A program made the translations under genes and the position numbers. Positions 22,685-33,690 of a stretch of DNA of 64,000 bases are shown piece after piece. Every line of letters starts with the position of its first letter. The stretch's first letter is position 1. The notes beneath the pieces were generated by a model, which saw nothing but the letters and a program-made list of their open reading frames with translations, was not told the origin of the DNA and ran no database searches. This DNA is from Punica granatum. Its lineage: Eukaryota > Streptophyta > Magnoliopsida > Myrtales > Lythraceae. The stretch is from contig NC_045127.1 in assembly GCF_007655135.1 (NCBI RefSeq), positions 12,409,001 through 12,473,000 of the forward strand, in the 5' to 3' direction.

Positions 22685-22746
22685 TTCTGTTAAATCCTCC
22701 TAGTCGGGAAGACTTTTATGAGGATAACTAGGAGGATTTGACAGAA
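22685..22746. other. Hairpin conserved in both duplicated units (unit B copy)
   Basis: TTCTGTTAAATCCTCCTAGT at 22685-22704 pairs with ACTAGGAGGATTTGACAGAA at 22727-22746 (20 positions, one G-T type mismatch). It lies about 640 bp downstream of the intact F-box stop codon. Confidence 0.65.
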
Positions 22747-23386
22747 ACTCTTCTAGAAAAAAATTCCGCCGTCGAAGATTTGCTTGCTTTCTTCGTATGC
22801 TCTACTTTGACAAGATTACTGATGTTAGCTTGACATCAGAGGCCTCAACGCCGATCATTTTCAGCACCAGGCTAATCGAATCTTACTAAAATCAACATGG
22901 CACCAAGATGTCTTCTTTTTCATAAATGAAGGAGATGTTGCTTCCAATTTGAAAACTCACGGTCTAAGTCCTAGCTTCCTTCATCAGAATATCTGATAGA
23001 TTCAAGGCATACTAAAGACACATGATTCTCTAAGACTGGGTTTTAGGGTAAAACGCAAAAGGAAGATGCAGAGGCTATCAGAAATATATCAAAAAGGAGA
23101 AAAAAGAGAACAGAATTATCAATAGCCATTAACAGAGAAAATAACTATTATTCCTGAAAGAAAATATGGCAATTTGAAAGAGAAATGATCAAATTTATTA
23201 TTGCCAAGATCTGGAGTGCTACATTTTTGCACATTTACACAGCAACTCAATTTAACAGGAGCAATACAAGACAACCTTATGAAATCAACAGACAATAATA
23301 ATCGATCTAACAGCAGTATTTGTTATAAATCGGATGCTATGTACACAAAATCCATTAAATTGGATGGGACTGGAGTGAACATCACC

Positions 23387-24469
23387 TCACTGGCAGGAGA
23401 AGATTGTGCTCCGAAATGAGTGCGCTGAAAACCACAGAGGTAGCGTGGACCCGTTCTTCACAGAATACATTTCCTTCCACACTCTGCTCTTCCTCTGGTA
23501 CACCAAAATCTGCTTGTGAGTGGCCAAAAGTACATACTCCTGAGTTTGACTGATCGGGAAGATTCCTGGCACCAAACCTCTTATGCATCTAAGACTTACC
23601 CGATCCACCAAATTCCAATCCTCCCTCTCGTAATTCTTCAACACCCAGATGTTCATCCATGCCTCTGAGATCTGAATCACCGACAAATACCCATCGGACT
23701 CGAGCAAGTAGACCCTGTTCCCTGGCCCTCTGCCAACCTCATCGGGCAGCTGCATCTTCCTCCAAAGATCATAATTCAAATCAAGGATGAGTATACAAGC
23801 ACTGCCAGTGAGCCAATGGAGAGCCCCATTGACAAACACCACCTGGTTCTTGCTCATGTGGGTGAAGTGCTCGTCCTGCAAAGAGACGAACTTCCTCCAC
23901 TTGCTTGACTCAGAGTCGAACACCGAACAAATAAAGGTCCCATCAGGCCTGTGCCCGAAAGTTCGATGATAACCAGCCAGCACGACATTGTACTTCTGTC
24001 CCGGCAAATCACAAGCTAGGCCCACCAAGGCTGCTTCTCCGTCAGGGTAAAACCTCGTCACAGGCCTCTCCCTACTTCTCGGGAGCAGCCTAAACTCTCG
24101 GGTCATAGGGTTGCAGACATAGAAAATGCCCTTATCCGGTATGCTGGAGCAGCACAGCAATCCGTTACAAGAAGCCCTAACCTTAACCCGGTCTTTCAAG
24201 AAATCAAGGCTCAATTCAGAGACACCACGAAGGTTATCAACACAGATCAAGCTCATGTTAGTCGACTCCGATGAGTCCGAAACCTCAACCAGAACCATCG
24301 AGTTCCTCACCGAGAGTTCATTGTAGAGATGAACAAAGTACTCCTCCGACACCAACCTGTGCCAGAGCTTGCATACGATTTTGGCCCTGAAAAGGGACTT
24401 AATGGGCAACCGGGCCAATATTTGGAGGACAACCTCGTCCGGGAAATACCCAACTTTGTGGCAATTCAT
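23387..24469 (-). CDS. F-box protein with F-box-associated domain (At5g49610-like)
   Basis: Intact 360-codon single coding exon. The start is ATG 24469-24467 (MNCHKVGYFPDEVV); the frame is open upstream but contains no earlier ATG. Residues 8-50 are the F-box (FPDEVVLQILARLPIKSLFR, then CKLWHRLV), which binds SKP1 in an SCF ubiquitin ligase. The rest is the plant F-box-associated interaction domain, with the phrases ASCNGLLC, RPVTRFYPDGEA, VFDSESSKWRKF, NGALHWL and SLRCIRGLVPGIFPI. Length and motif order fit the Arabidopsis At5g49610 type of about 359 residues; the substrate is unknown. A noncoding 5' exon lies at 24600 to about 24720 with donor GAG|GTAAGC; the acceptor is uncertain, possibly just before the ATG. 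It is divergent from the elongin C gene across a short shared promoter. A decayed copy lies at 6586-7630. Confidence 0.9.
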   Translation of the reverse strand: MNCHKVGYFPDEVVLQILARLPIKSLFRAKIVCKLWHRLVSEEYFVHLYNELSVRNSMVLVEVSDSSESTNMSLICVDNLRGVSELSLDFLKDRVKVRASCNGLLCCSSIPDKGIFYVCNPMTREFRLLPRSRERPVTRFYPDGEAALVGLACDLPGQKYNVVLAGYHRTFGHRPDGTFICSVFDSESSKWRKFVSLQDEHFTHMSKNQVVFVNGALHWLTGSACILILDLNYDLWRKMQLPDEVGRGPGNRVYLLESDGYLSVIQISEAWMNIWVLKNYEREDWNLVDRVSLRCIRGLVPGIFPISQTQEYVLLATHKQILVYQRKSRVWKEMYSVKNGSTLPLWFSAHSFRSTIFSCQ

Positions 24470-24719
24470 GATAACTCCCCAAATGGGCAACAAAACAATC
24501 GAAACCTCTTTCTTGTACACTTCATTGATAAAAATATGACATCTTCGGAGCTGCCCAGGTGATGAAATCAAATAAAGGCTCGAAATGGCGGTCGCTTACC
24601 TCAATCAACCGTCAAATTCAAACTGGGGTCGGACGGAATTGCAAGCAAATCGGACCAGTTCAGAGCAAATTCGGAGATTTCCCGGAACTCAGAAGCAGAG
24701 GAGGGAGGAGAGGGAAAAT

Positions 24720-25120
24720 TGGATCGAAAATCGGGGTCCCTTGACGGAATAAGCCTCCCCGACCACAGTTGCAACAGCAGACTAATTCGTTTTTCGGGTA
24801 TTAACATTTCCGACGAGAGGATGAGAAAAACATCCCGACGCTTCGGGAGAAGGAAAGGAGTGGTGGTGAGCGGCGTGTCAGGTGAGAAAGCCCATGGGCC
24901 TCTTCTACCGGCCCGCCAGAACATCGTGGGCCGAGCCCATCTTCTAATGCATGGGAATCCACGTGGCAAGCTTTGACTAGTGGTCCTAGATTAGGAAGCA
25001 GAGCTTGACCGCACCTGATCACGTCCCTCTTCGCGGCGGAGCTCCTCATCCTCAGCCGAAACGTAGGTCAGACGGACCGCGATATACTTATCCACGGGGC
25101 TTCTGATCCTCCGCCGTCGC
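24720..25120. promoter_or_regulatory. Shared divergent promoter region of the F-box and elongin C genes
   Basis: About 400 bp separate the two leaders. It contains the G-box CACGTG at 24960-24965 and several site II type motifs (GCCCATGGGCC near 24889, GTGGGCC near 24926, AGCCCAT near 24934). Such motifs are typical of housekeeping promoters bound by TCP and bZIP/bHLH factors. No clear TATA box is seen for either gene, which fits broadly expressed genes. Unit A of the duplication ends before this region. Confidence 0.6.
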
Positions 25121-25147
25121 CGTTACCGGAAGAGCTTCGAGTAGAAG

Positions 25148-26896
25148 ATGAGGAAGGAGGATACCGTGAAGCTGATCAGCGCCGAGGGTTTCGAGTTCGT
25201 GGTCGACAAGAGGGCCGCCATGGTTTCTCAGACCATCCGCAACATGCTCACTTCTCCAGGTTCCTCCGGCCGGCTCCTGAATTTCCCTCGGTTCCTTGTT
25301 CTTTCCTTTCCTCAGAGACTGAACGGATTCTCAAGGTTTCCGATCGGAGGAGTGAATTTCGAGATTTCTGCTTTTATTTTTATTTTTTTTGCCCGCAGGG
25401 AGCTTCGCGGAGACGCAGCTGGGCGAAGTGACGTTCCCGGAGATCAGCACCACCATCCTCGAGAAGATATGCCAGTACTTCCACTGGTCTCTTCAGTATG
25501 CTAGGTAAGTGAACTCTCCATTGTACTGATTATTCAATTGAGCCCCATCTCCGGGAAAGCTATGATTCTGTGGGAATTTTTGTGATATTTGTGATGAATC
25601 TGCGGCTTTTCCGTTCTTTGATCGTTTGAGAAGTTGCATAGCTCTGAGCTTCGTTTGATGCCTTCACATTGATCCTTTTCTGTTCGGCTGAATGATGGAC
25701 ATGATTGTGGCTGTGGAGAACTCTGATTCATTTTCGGATATGGAATTCCTCATTTGAATGTGAATAATTCATAGAATTTGCTATCGGTTATGGGTTGTCG
25801 GGTTGATCCATAAACTTCGGACTCGCAGTTCGAAGGCATTCGATATCGATCGATCCCATACTGTTGATTCAATGAACTATTGACGGCAGCCTTTCTTAAT
25901 AAGATTATGTGGCTCGGATTATATTGAAAGGAAGAAGAAAGGGAGAGGAGAATACTCTCCATTGTTTGGATTGGATAGAAATGCCAGAAAATTATCCAGT
26001 CTCTTTTAACGAACCGTCCTTGTGTGTATATGACATTGTACCAACTTTATTGTGGTGAAATTTTTCAGTGATAAGGGGCGCTACAAAAAGTTGATCAGTA
26101 GCTTGCAAAGAGCTGGAACGGTTCCTTAAAGGACCAAAGAAGCTCCCTAGAAATGCGAATGCCCATTCTTTAGCACCTTCTTTCGCAGTCGCACTGGGCA
26201 AAATTATCCTTTTCTCTTTTAAGAAGTTTGCTCTCCCTCCAAATCCTTCAATTTAGAGGGTCAAAGAAATGCACCAAACCTTATGTACTTTATGTTTCTA
26301 CTGTGTCCAATTTTCTCCATTTTTATCCTTAGGAAAATGTAATAAATTACAATCAAATCAGATTCTCCCAAAAGAAGGAAAAATCCTGCCCCGTCAATTC
26401 CCTCCATCCAAAAGAAGAGTTAATTAAGATGCATACAAACATTGTGTAAATGTGCATGGAGTTCATTGTTTCTTCTGTAATTCTTTACAGTGAAGTTGCT
26501 CAGTAAAGCCCTTACTGAGGTTGTCACAATGTTTTTCACTAATTGCACGTTCTTGCCGAGTGGCTAGTGGGAAGCAGTTTTTCCATGAGTTTGCCCGCAA
26601 AAGAGTCTCAGGCTTGCCTTTTCTTCAGTCTGGACATAAGTATGTCAAGCGAAAATTAGTATGGAAATTTGCATGAATGTCGACTGGAAGAGTCAGCAGG
26701 AACTACGATTCCATCCAAGATTAGTTTGAGAAAGCTGCATCAGCACGAGACTAACTTTCTAATATTGTGCCTCATGTAATTACATCCATTTGCTTATCAG
26801 TGTTTCTGCTTTGCCAGTGGCAAGGAGAGCGAGTTCCACATCGAGCCTGAGCTGACACTGGAGCTGATGATGGCTGCTAACTATCTCCATACTTGA
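25148..26896 (+). CDS. Elongin C (SKP1/POZ-fold ubiquitin ligase adaptor), three exons
   Basis: Exons are 25148-25259, 25399-25504 and 26818-26896, all with GT-AG junctions. The spliced product has 98 residues and starts MRKEDTVKLISAEGFEFVVD. The whole protein is one SKP1/BTB-POZ fold: AAMVSQTIRNMLTSPGSFAE, then EVTFPEISTTILEKICQYF, and the C-terminus ELTLELMMAANYLHT that forms the BC-box and cullin binding surface in this family. Plant elongin C is about 96-98 residues, so it is full length. It partners elongin A-type and BC-box proteins in nuclear ubiquitin ligase or transcription complexes (family knowledge). Intron 2 is 1.3 kb and has no recognisable gene. The protein is nearly invariant across plants, so the assignment is firm. 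Confidence 0.96.
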
Positions 26897-28020
26897 GAGA
26901 GAAATCTCCGCCCTTCTCTTATTTCAGGGGTGAGCGTAAAGAACACAGGCATATTCTGAAATCTAACTTCATTGATGTCTTCGATAAACGGGAAACTTGA
27001 AGCTTGTTCTTCAGTGTTACTTGGCATCGCAGGTGACCCCGTTACGTAACTAAATGCTTGTCCTGGTGTCACCTGAGTTGTTAATTCAGTGACGTTTGTA
27101 TATTTTCATGGGAACTTTCTCACACCTAGAGTCATCCATCTTTTCCATGGATGTTGCCTTTATCTTTTCTCCATCATAGACCGGATTCATCTCCTTAGAT
27201 CCACCGCATCTTAAGAATTGCTCTACGGTGGATCAGTTGGTTGTCGTCTGATTATTTATCAGAAAGAATATACATAGTCGTATCAAATGATCAGCACTTG
27301 GTCGTCGTTTGGATTGGGCCCTCGGTTAATTTTGTTTGGTTAGACAGCAGAGAGCCCCCATCCAACCGTCGAGCCCCAGAAGAGGAATGTGACTCAGACC
27401 CAGCATGGCCTCTGTTAATCGATTTCGCCCCAAAACTATCGACACGATAATAATTAAAATGGAGATGTGACGTTCATGGTCAAATCGACCCCCTTCTGCT
27501 TTCATTCGTGATGGAGCTAATTGAACTTGATCGATGGATTGAGACCCGATCCTAGCGCTAGGTGTGTGATATGAATAGCTGTCCGATGTCTGACTGGCTT
27601 GCGTACTTAGTGTGAAACATTTTGTACTTAAAATGCGTAAATCATGGTTCTCTGTCGGATGAGATATCGCCCTGCAATGGAACACACCCTGCCCGAATAA
27701 TTGATGTCACATACATCTTAATCACTTCTTTATGATATGTGGTGCTGGTCATTTTCTGCCAATCTTAGCTTCAAGATTTTGGTTGCCGATTGGCTATGGC
27801 CTCCAAATGATTAGAATTAAATAATTTCGGGGAAAAAAGAATTCTAAGTTGGGAAGATTATTCAACTGTCAGCCACCGAAAGGGACCAACCCTAAATTAA
27901 ATACGGGAAATATATAGGGCACTAAATTAAATAGGGTTGGCCTGTTAATCGAGTGATAAAAAATCCTTTGGTACGTGGGAGATTCATAATCGGATTTTCA
28001 TATTGGCATGAAGGAGAATA
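26897..28020. other. Elongin C 3' region and intergenic DNA, no gene
   Basis: The first several hundred bases are presumably the elongin C 3' UTR. Short ORFs around 27241-27685 occur on both strands and show no domain or codon bias. I see nothing else. Confidence 0.5.
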
Positions 28021-28027
28021 CTCTTTA

Positions 28028-28116
28028 CAATATATATATATATATATGGATTGTATATTTAAATATATATATATATATGGATTGTATATTTAAATATATA
28101 TATATATATATATATG
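28028..28116. repeat. AT-rich tandem repeat
   Basis: Two copies of a unit made of a TA run followed by GGATTGTATATTTAAA, then a third TA run. The roughly 39-bp unit is almost perfectly repeated. Confidence 0.85.
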
Positions 28117-28119
28117 TTT

Positions 28120-29298
28120 CGTGAGTCCTTGGGATGTTATATGAGTAGCAAGAATTAGTCGGACAAAGTTCGAATGTTCCTTGTCAAAACGATCAAGAAG
28201 AGGAAATAACAATTCATTAATATTCGACGTACTTTTCAATCATTTTCCAATGTGATTTATGCTGACAAGACTTGAAAACTAGTTCTAGCTAACCTCCATT
28301 GCAGTGCAATACCTTCCTCGAAAGCGCATTAGATTCTTCCTTTTGTTCGAAAATATTATTTATTTCGATAGATATTTTTTAAAAAATATTTTAACATATT
28401 TTACACGGGCCATAATCAACCTATGGACCTTTCACGCCATATGTATACCAACATATGTGCGCCTGCATTTTCCCGATTTTCATATAATTAACCATACAGG
28501 AATTAAGTCAACCTTATCAACATGTGTTTGTGTCGTGGAAGCTTTAAAGTTAGGTTAGATAGACATACCAACCCTAAAAAAATTAGGAGCGTAATTTTTT
28601 TTTTCCTTAAATTGCATTTAGAGAGGCGAATCTTAGGCATTGATTTAAAAACAAATAAGATCGTATTATATTTATTTGGCAAGCGGAAAATGATAGTTAA
28701 CCGCCAATAGTGGGCAGGACTTATTTTTAATATAAATATATAATTATTTTAAAAATCAATCCTTCGCCACCTTAATTTTGGATATGTTGGTATATGAAGA
28801 GACTAACAATTTACAAAAGGAAAAAGAAAAATGAAAAACCAGAACATACGAAAGCAACTGCTCAGGTGGTCCTTTAAAATACTGGGAGAAGCAACCCTAC
28901 CCTACCCTACCTTATTGCATAAAACATGGGGCTGAGGTATATTGATGGTTGACTAATTATATTGTTCTGGTATAATTATTTAAATATATGGATGATGCAG
29001 TTTGCGTCCAATAATTGAACATCTGCGTCCGAGGCAAGATGCATGGCTTTGAGATATTTCGGGGAGAACATCGACACATACTAAAGATTTTTAGCCAAAC
29101 GTTTGTCTTGTGATTATCGAGGATGCTACATCTTACCATGGTTACACTACAAAGAGTAATTACAAATCGAGTAATTTAAATTTTTTTTGGGGGTAGGAAT
29201 GATCATCTTACTCTATATATTCATATAGTTTTTATTATAAACTCAATACATATATATATATATATATATATATGCTAGTACTTTTAAACTATCCCGTC
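28120..29298. other. AT-rich intergenic DNA, no gene
   Basis: No frame with coding character is seen. A (CCCTA)n-like run, CCCTACCCTACC near 28895, and a (TA)n run at 29249-29274 are present. Confidence 0.5.
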
Positions 29299-29313
29299 AA
29301 ATTCAAATTTATA

Positions 29314-29465
29314 TTGAAAAATGAGTATAATGCAGTGGCTAACACCCTTATCTGGTAACCTAGAGGTTTCATGTTCGATTCTCATCAGTGGGACTATCCG
29401 TACCCGTTTATTTAAATTTCCTTTCCATTTCCTTGTATTAGGTTATGAATCTCCTATTGTAACCG
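29314..29465 (+). mobile_element. tRNA-derived SINE with exact 15-bp target duplication
   Basis: AAATTCAAATTTATA occurs at 29299-29313 and again at 29466-29480. The 152 bp between contain a box A-like region (GCAGTGGCTAACACCCTTA) and a box B-like region (GGTTTCATGTTCGATTCTC), in the order and spacing of a tRNA-derived pol III promoter. The 3' half is T-rich. Target length and structure fit a plant SINE. Confidence 0.75.
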
Positions 29466-29489
29466 AAATTCAAATTTATAAATGTCAAC

Positions 29490-30770
29490 CGGAATATCTT
29501 TCTTCACTTTAGACAAATTACACCCACGTAGAATTGTTCAAAACTGTCACTATTATTTTAGGAGCTATTTGGGTATATATGTGTCGCTGCAACGACGGAA
29601 AGAAAAATCAACGTCCTTCGTATGATTTTCCTAAACTCTTACCAGTTTGCACCTTCACGATATACCTTTTTTTTCCGCTAAACAATCAATGACTGATCAT
29701 TAATGACAAAAACGAATGCAAAATAAAATAATCAAGAGAAAGATTACAAAGCGCATATAAAAGAAAGTACAACAAATCCACTAACATCGCTGCAAGGGAA
29801 GATACAACGTGATAACAATCCATCAAATAAGAATAAATACAGTTGCAAAAATTCATTCATTTGCTGTAATCCTGCTCTTGATCTTTTTCAACAGCGCTCT
29901 ATATGGATTCTATTCGGATCAGACGTTTTTGTCGGCCTCGTATTTTTCCAAAGTCTTCATATATGGAGCTGCCCCTTGAAGATAATTCACCATTTATCGC
30001 CAAGAAAATATGAAATCAACGCGTCAAACGGTTCAGAGAACAAAGTCCTAAGTCGCATGGACCACGCAAAATTCATTGCACCTTTAGGTTTGGAATAGCT
30101 ATAAGAATTTTAGAAACATCGATAGTTTTTTTATTTTTTTTGTGGGGTAGATTGTGTCTTTATTCCGGGGACAGTGTAGAGAGGTGCCATCAGTGCCTTG
30201 AAATGGGTGGAAAGTAGTTGCCCTAGAAATATGAGCAATTAATTTTAGTACTTTCAGCTTTCATATACTTCATAAAGTCAATATGTTTGCCCTCGTGAAG
30301 AAAAATAAAGAAGAAAGTCAATATTTTCGACACATGGAGAAGCTGGTCGAGGTTCAAGGAATTTACCGAAAGATTTTTGGAGAAATTACTGTCTATTTTT
30401 TCATAATCAAGTCGCAATTTCCACGAGAGAGTTTACCCATATTTCCTTCTAGAATTTGGGTGCAGATGCCCAGAGTTCGCAACTAACCGTTAGTCTTGAT
30501 TAATTGATGGCTTACATATCTTGCATGTATATTCATGTGGTACGCTGTGTACCTCTAATGTATCGTGGCAAACTGTAGGGGAAATTTCCACCAAAAAAAG
30601 AGACTATAGGGAAAATATATCAATTATAAAAAATGAAAAGGACCCGGAAAAGAAGAAAAAAAACAGCAAAATTCAAAACTGAATGCGAAAATTCAGGGCA
30701 TTGTTGATGTCATCTGATTGGGAATACAGTGACTCCTTTCCAATACAAGCACTAGATGTAAATAAAAAAA
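29490..30770. other. Intergenic DNA with a retroelement-like start, no gene
   Basis: Positions 29668-29730 (AACAATCAAT, CATTAATGACAAAAACGA) resemble 47275-47320, suggesting a shared repeat family, perhaps a minus-oriented non-LTR element 3' end. The remaining short ORFs show no domain. Confidence 0.35.
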
Positions 30771-30776
30771 ATTTAA

Positions 30777-30970
30777 TGGTGCATTTGGTTTCATAATTAA
30801 AATAACTTTGATTTAAATTGTGGAAAATAATAAATGATTGTGTAGTGTGTTGAGTTAAAGTTAAAATTAAAATTTTTGACTTAAAAAATGTATATTTTTG
30901 TTGCGTAGTGTGTTGAGTTAAAATTAAAGTTAAAATTTTTGTGATTTTAACTGCGAAACCAAACGGAACA
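30777..30970. mobile_element. MITE, same family, copy 4
   Basis: It begins TGGTGCATTTGGTTTC and ends CCAAACGGAACA, flanked on both sides by TTAA. It has the shared interior GTGTTGAGTTAAAGTTAAA. This copy has the clearest ends of the family. Confidence 0.8.
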
Positions 30971-31611
30971 TTAATTGTATTATATTATTTTTTTCAGCAT
31001 GCTTCACCAACTATCGGGAATGTCAATAATATTGACTAATTCAAGTTCGAATCGAGTCAGATTTCTACGAGATCAAGTTTTTCCAATTATTGATTTTTTC
31101 TATTTATAGGACTCAAACTAAATACATCATTTAAAAGAAACGGACATCGATCTAATTTTGACATTACAAGCAGAATCCTTATTGCAGGATCCTACTACTG
31201 ATCCAATTTTGACGTCTTATATAAAGACGGAAGTTATTATATGTAAACACGCATGTATTTATAGAATACTTTTGTTCTTATAACACTTCTTATGATTATA
31301 AATCACTCATAATCTTAGTTTAACATTCAGTGCCTTCAAAAATTGTCAAAAGGAGAAAAAGAAAAAGTTAAAACCAGTTTAAATTAGGAACATGAATCAT
31401 ATTGCCCTAATTCATACCCACTTTTGCTACCACCCATTAGTGCAATGCAAGTAAATATACAAGCAATATTGGACACTACAAGATCAAACCGCACAAGAAC
31501 AAGAACGATAAAGGAACACCAGGCTATTTGTGATTTCGGCTGGAAATTGAGACATGACTTCGGCCGGCATTATACTGCTATCACTTGAATTACTCTAGTA
31601 TTTCTACGTGG

Positions 31612-31712
31612 ATTAAACAGCTTTCAATCCTTCCTTAGCTTATTTACAGAAGGTAATAGGGGATTAATCAGCTTTCAATCCTCCCTTTTCGTATTTATAG
31701 AAGGTAATAAGG
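31612..31712. repeat. Short tandem duplication of about 50 bp
   Basis: Two adjacent copies each contain CAGCTTTCAATCCT and AGAAGGTAATA. No coding content. Confidence 0.7.
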
Positions 31713-33200
31713 CAGCTAATTAGTCAAACGTTTCTTTAGTTAACTAATTATGATTGTTTAGAAATTTCTACTCAATATTAATTCTAATACACAAAAATGT
31801 ATATTAATTGAATGAGATTCAAAGACAATGCATGGTTCTTTGCCAAAAAAAAGTTAATGCATGGTTAGTGAAACGGGCGAAACGTTGAGAGAGAGGGAGA
31901 GAGGGTGATAAGAGGAAGAATGACAAAATACTGGTCACCAGCCCGCACTTTGCGTGGACATCCGCTCATTCTATTGTTTAGTTAGTCCACTAATTTATGA
32001 AAATTAATTTATTAAATCTGATAAAAGGAGTTGAAACGTATTAAAATAAGGTACTTCTGAAATACAAAAGTTCAATAGGATGACATGAGAGTATACTCAT
32101 AATAAGAGAATTCGGGTCTTATCAGTATTCAAATTGAAGATTGAAAACTTTACATTATTAAATTAATGAATTTCTTTGGCCTTTCATTAAACAACATCAG
32201 TAGCAGTTGTCATCTTGAAGAACTTATTTTATTTTACATTTGATAATTTCTTTGGCCTCGGTCCTTGGTAAATTCATGGGACTGATATCTTTAGAAATTT
32301 TGATTTTCAATAATTGTCAGATGTATCTAAAACGAACTTTGTCGAGTAAAGAAAGCAGGAGAAGAAATAAAAATTAGACAACCAAATCCATCGATGCAGT
32401 ACGTCTTATGAGAGAGAAATGTTCTGAATGAATCCTCACCGGGTTCTCGTTTTAACCTTTATCTTTTGCTTTTTTTAGTAATTGTCAACAACGGTTGATG
32501 AAGTCAACACCACTTCTCCCTCCTTCCTGGGGTTCATGGCCTCCTTTCCTGTTTATTGCTTATTCTGCGTTATCTTTTTATAGCTCACTTGAGCTTTGTA
32601 TTCATTAATTGGCCGATTTTATAAGCGGACCGGTATTTCCAGTCCTATCACAGGGAACAAGAAGACACGATTAACCATGAGACATTACTCAAAGCACCTA
32701 TGTCGAAATTTCTCATTGTTCGCAAGGGACGTTTACATTGAAGGAGTTTAAAATACTTATATATATATATATATATATATATATCTCGAACTCTTGCCTG
32801 CACAAATCCTCTTGTACGAAGCATAATGAAATTTTATTTATTTATTTATTTTTTTGGTCACAAGGGCTTATTGGGTTGGACAAAAAAGCAAGACGAAAAA
32901 TAAAGTGGAAAGTGATTTTTTTTTTGTGCATATCTATACTTGAATTGACTTTTTTTTTACAAAATTTAATGTAAATGTAATCAATAGATTGAGTTATGTA
33001 CGAGGGATACAAAGAGTCGGTCAACTACATGCTCCAAAAGTTCCATAAAATTCTATGTGATAAATTCTCATCATACAAAATGGAGGCGGCTCGTTGCTCA
33101 AACCTGATGAGTCCGTTTTAAATACTTATCTATGTAGATTTGTGTTAAAGCGAAGGTTTATTTTATCCACAATCAAGTATTATTTTTTCTTTACCTTTTT
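31713..33200. other. AT-rich intergenic DNA, no gene
   Basis: Nothing recognisable is seen apart from a (TA)n run at 32757-32784 and an (ATTT)n run near 32835-32852. Confidence 0.5.
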
Positions 33201-33690
33201 AATTCCTTGTGGGTCAGGTTATCTACATTGGGCAAATGAGAAGTCACGCAATAGTAAGCTGAGGGTTCAAAAATTCGGGCGACGGCGTTAATCCTCTCTC
33301 TCCATCTCACAACAATATATTTTGTTTTTTTGTTTTATTTCATGGGTCAAAGAGGAAAATTCGAGAGTTTGAATATTCTTTTTAAATTTTATTTGTTTCA
33401 GTCAAAGAGGGAAATGTGGAGTTTTGGTTGAATTTTTTGTTACCGAAATTATTTTCGAATTTATTGTTTAATTCTAGTGGTTCAAGCTTCCTTGTTGGTC
33501 AAGCTATGTTTATAGGGTAATGGAAAGCCATGCAATAGAGAGTTGGGGTCTGGAGAGTAGCGCTACAACGACTGGATTTATTTTGTTTATGGGTCAATCT
33601 TCCTTGTGGGTCAAGCTATATTCATAGGGCATGAGAAGCCACGTAATAAAGACTTGGGTCGGTGTTAATCCTCCTTCTCCATTTCAACAT
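33200..33690 (+). repeat. Three diverged copies of a roughly 70-bp phrase
   Basis: Copies near 33205, 33492 and 33605 share the order CCTTGTGGGTCA, then CAT(A)GGG, then GAGAAGCCACG, then CAATA and GGGTC. Copies 1 and 3 are followed by GTTAATCCTCC. Spacing is irregular, so this looks like repeated insertion or a degraded array. Confidence 0.55.

Larger units (their letters stand above)
7868..24710. repeat. Tandem segmental duplication, unit B (expanded)
   Basis: This unit repeats the order of unit A beginning at the junction near 7868, where the F-box 5' UTR sequence ending GAGGGAGGA runs straight into ATGAAAGG of the left-edge gene's intron. It is about 16.8 kb against 7.5 kb for unit A. The extra length is mainly 14112-22352 (the coiled-coil gene array) and about 8960-11090 (containing a solo LTR). 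At its right end the sequence continues into the native promoter of the F-box gene, which unit A lacks. Confidence 0.85.

Noticed and set aside
23387..24571. 394-codon version of the F-box protein
   Set aside because: The upstream codon at 24571 is TTG and the extra 34 residues are not F-box-like. ATG 24469 gives the family's usual length.
29360..29400. True tRNA gene
   Set aside because: The box A/B-like sequence has no cloverleaf with paired acceptor arms, and the flanking 15-bp duplication identifies it as a SINE.
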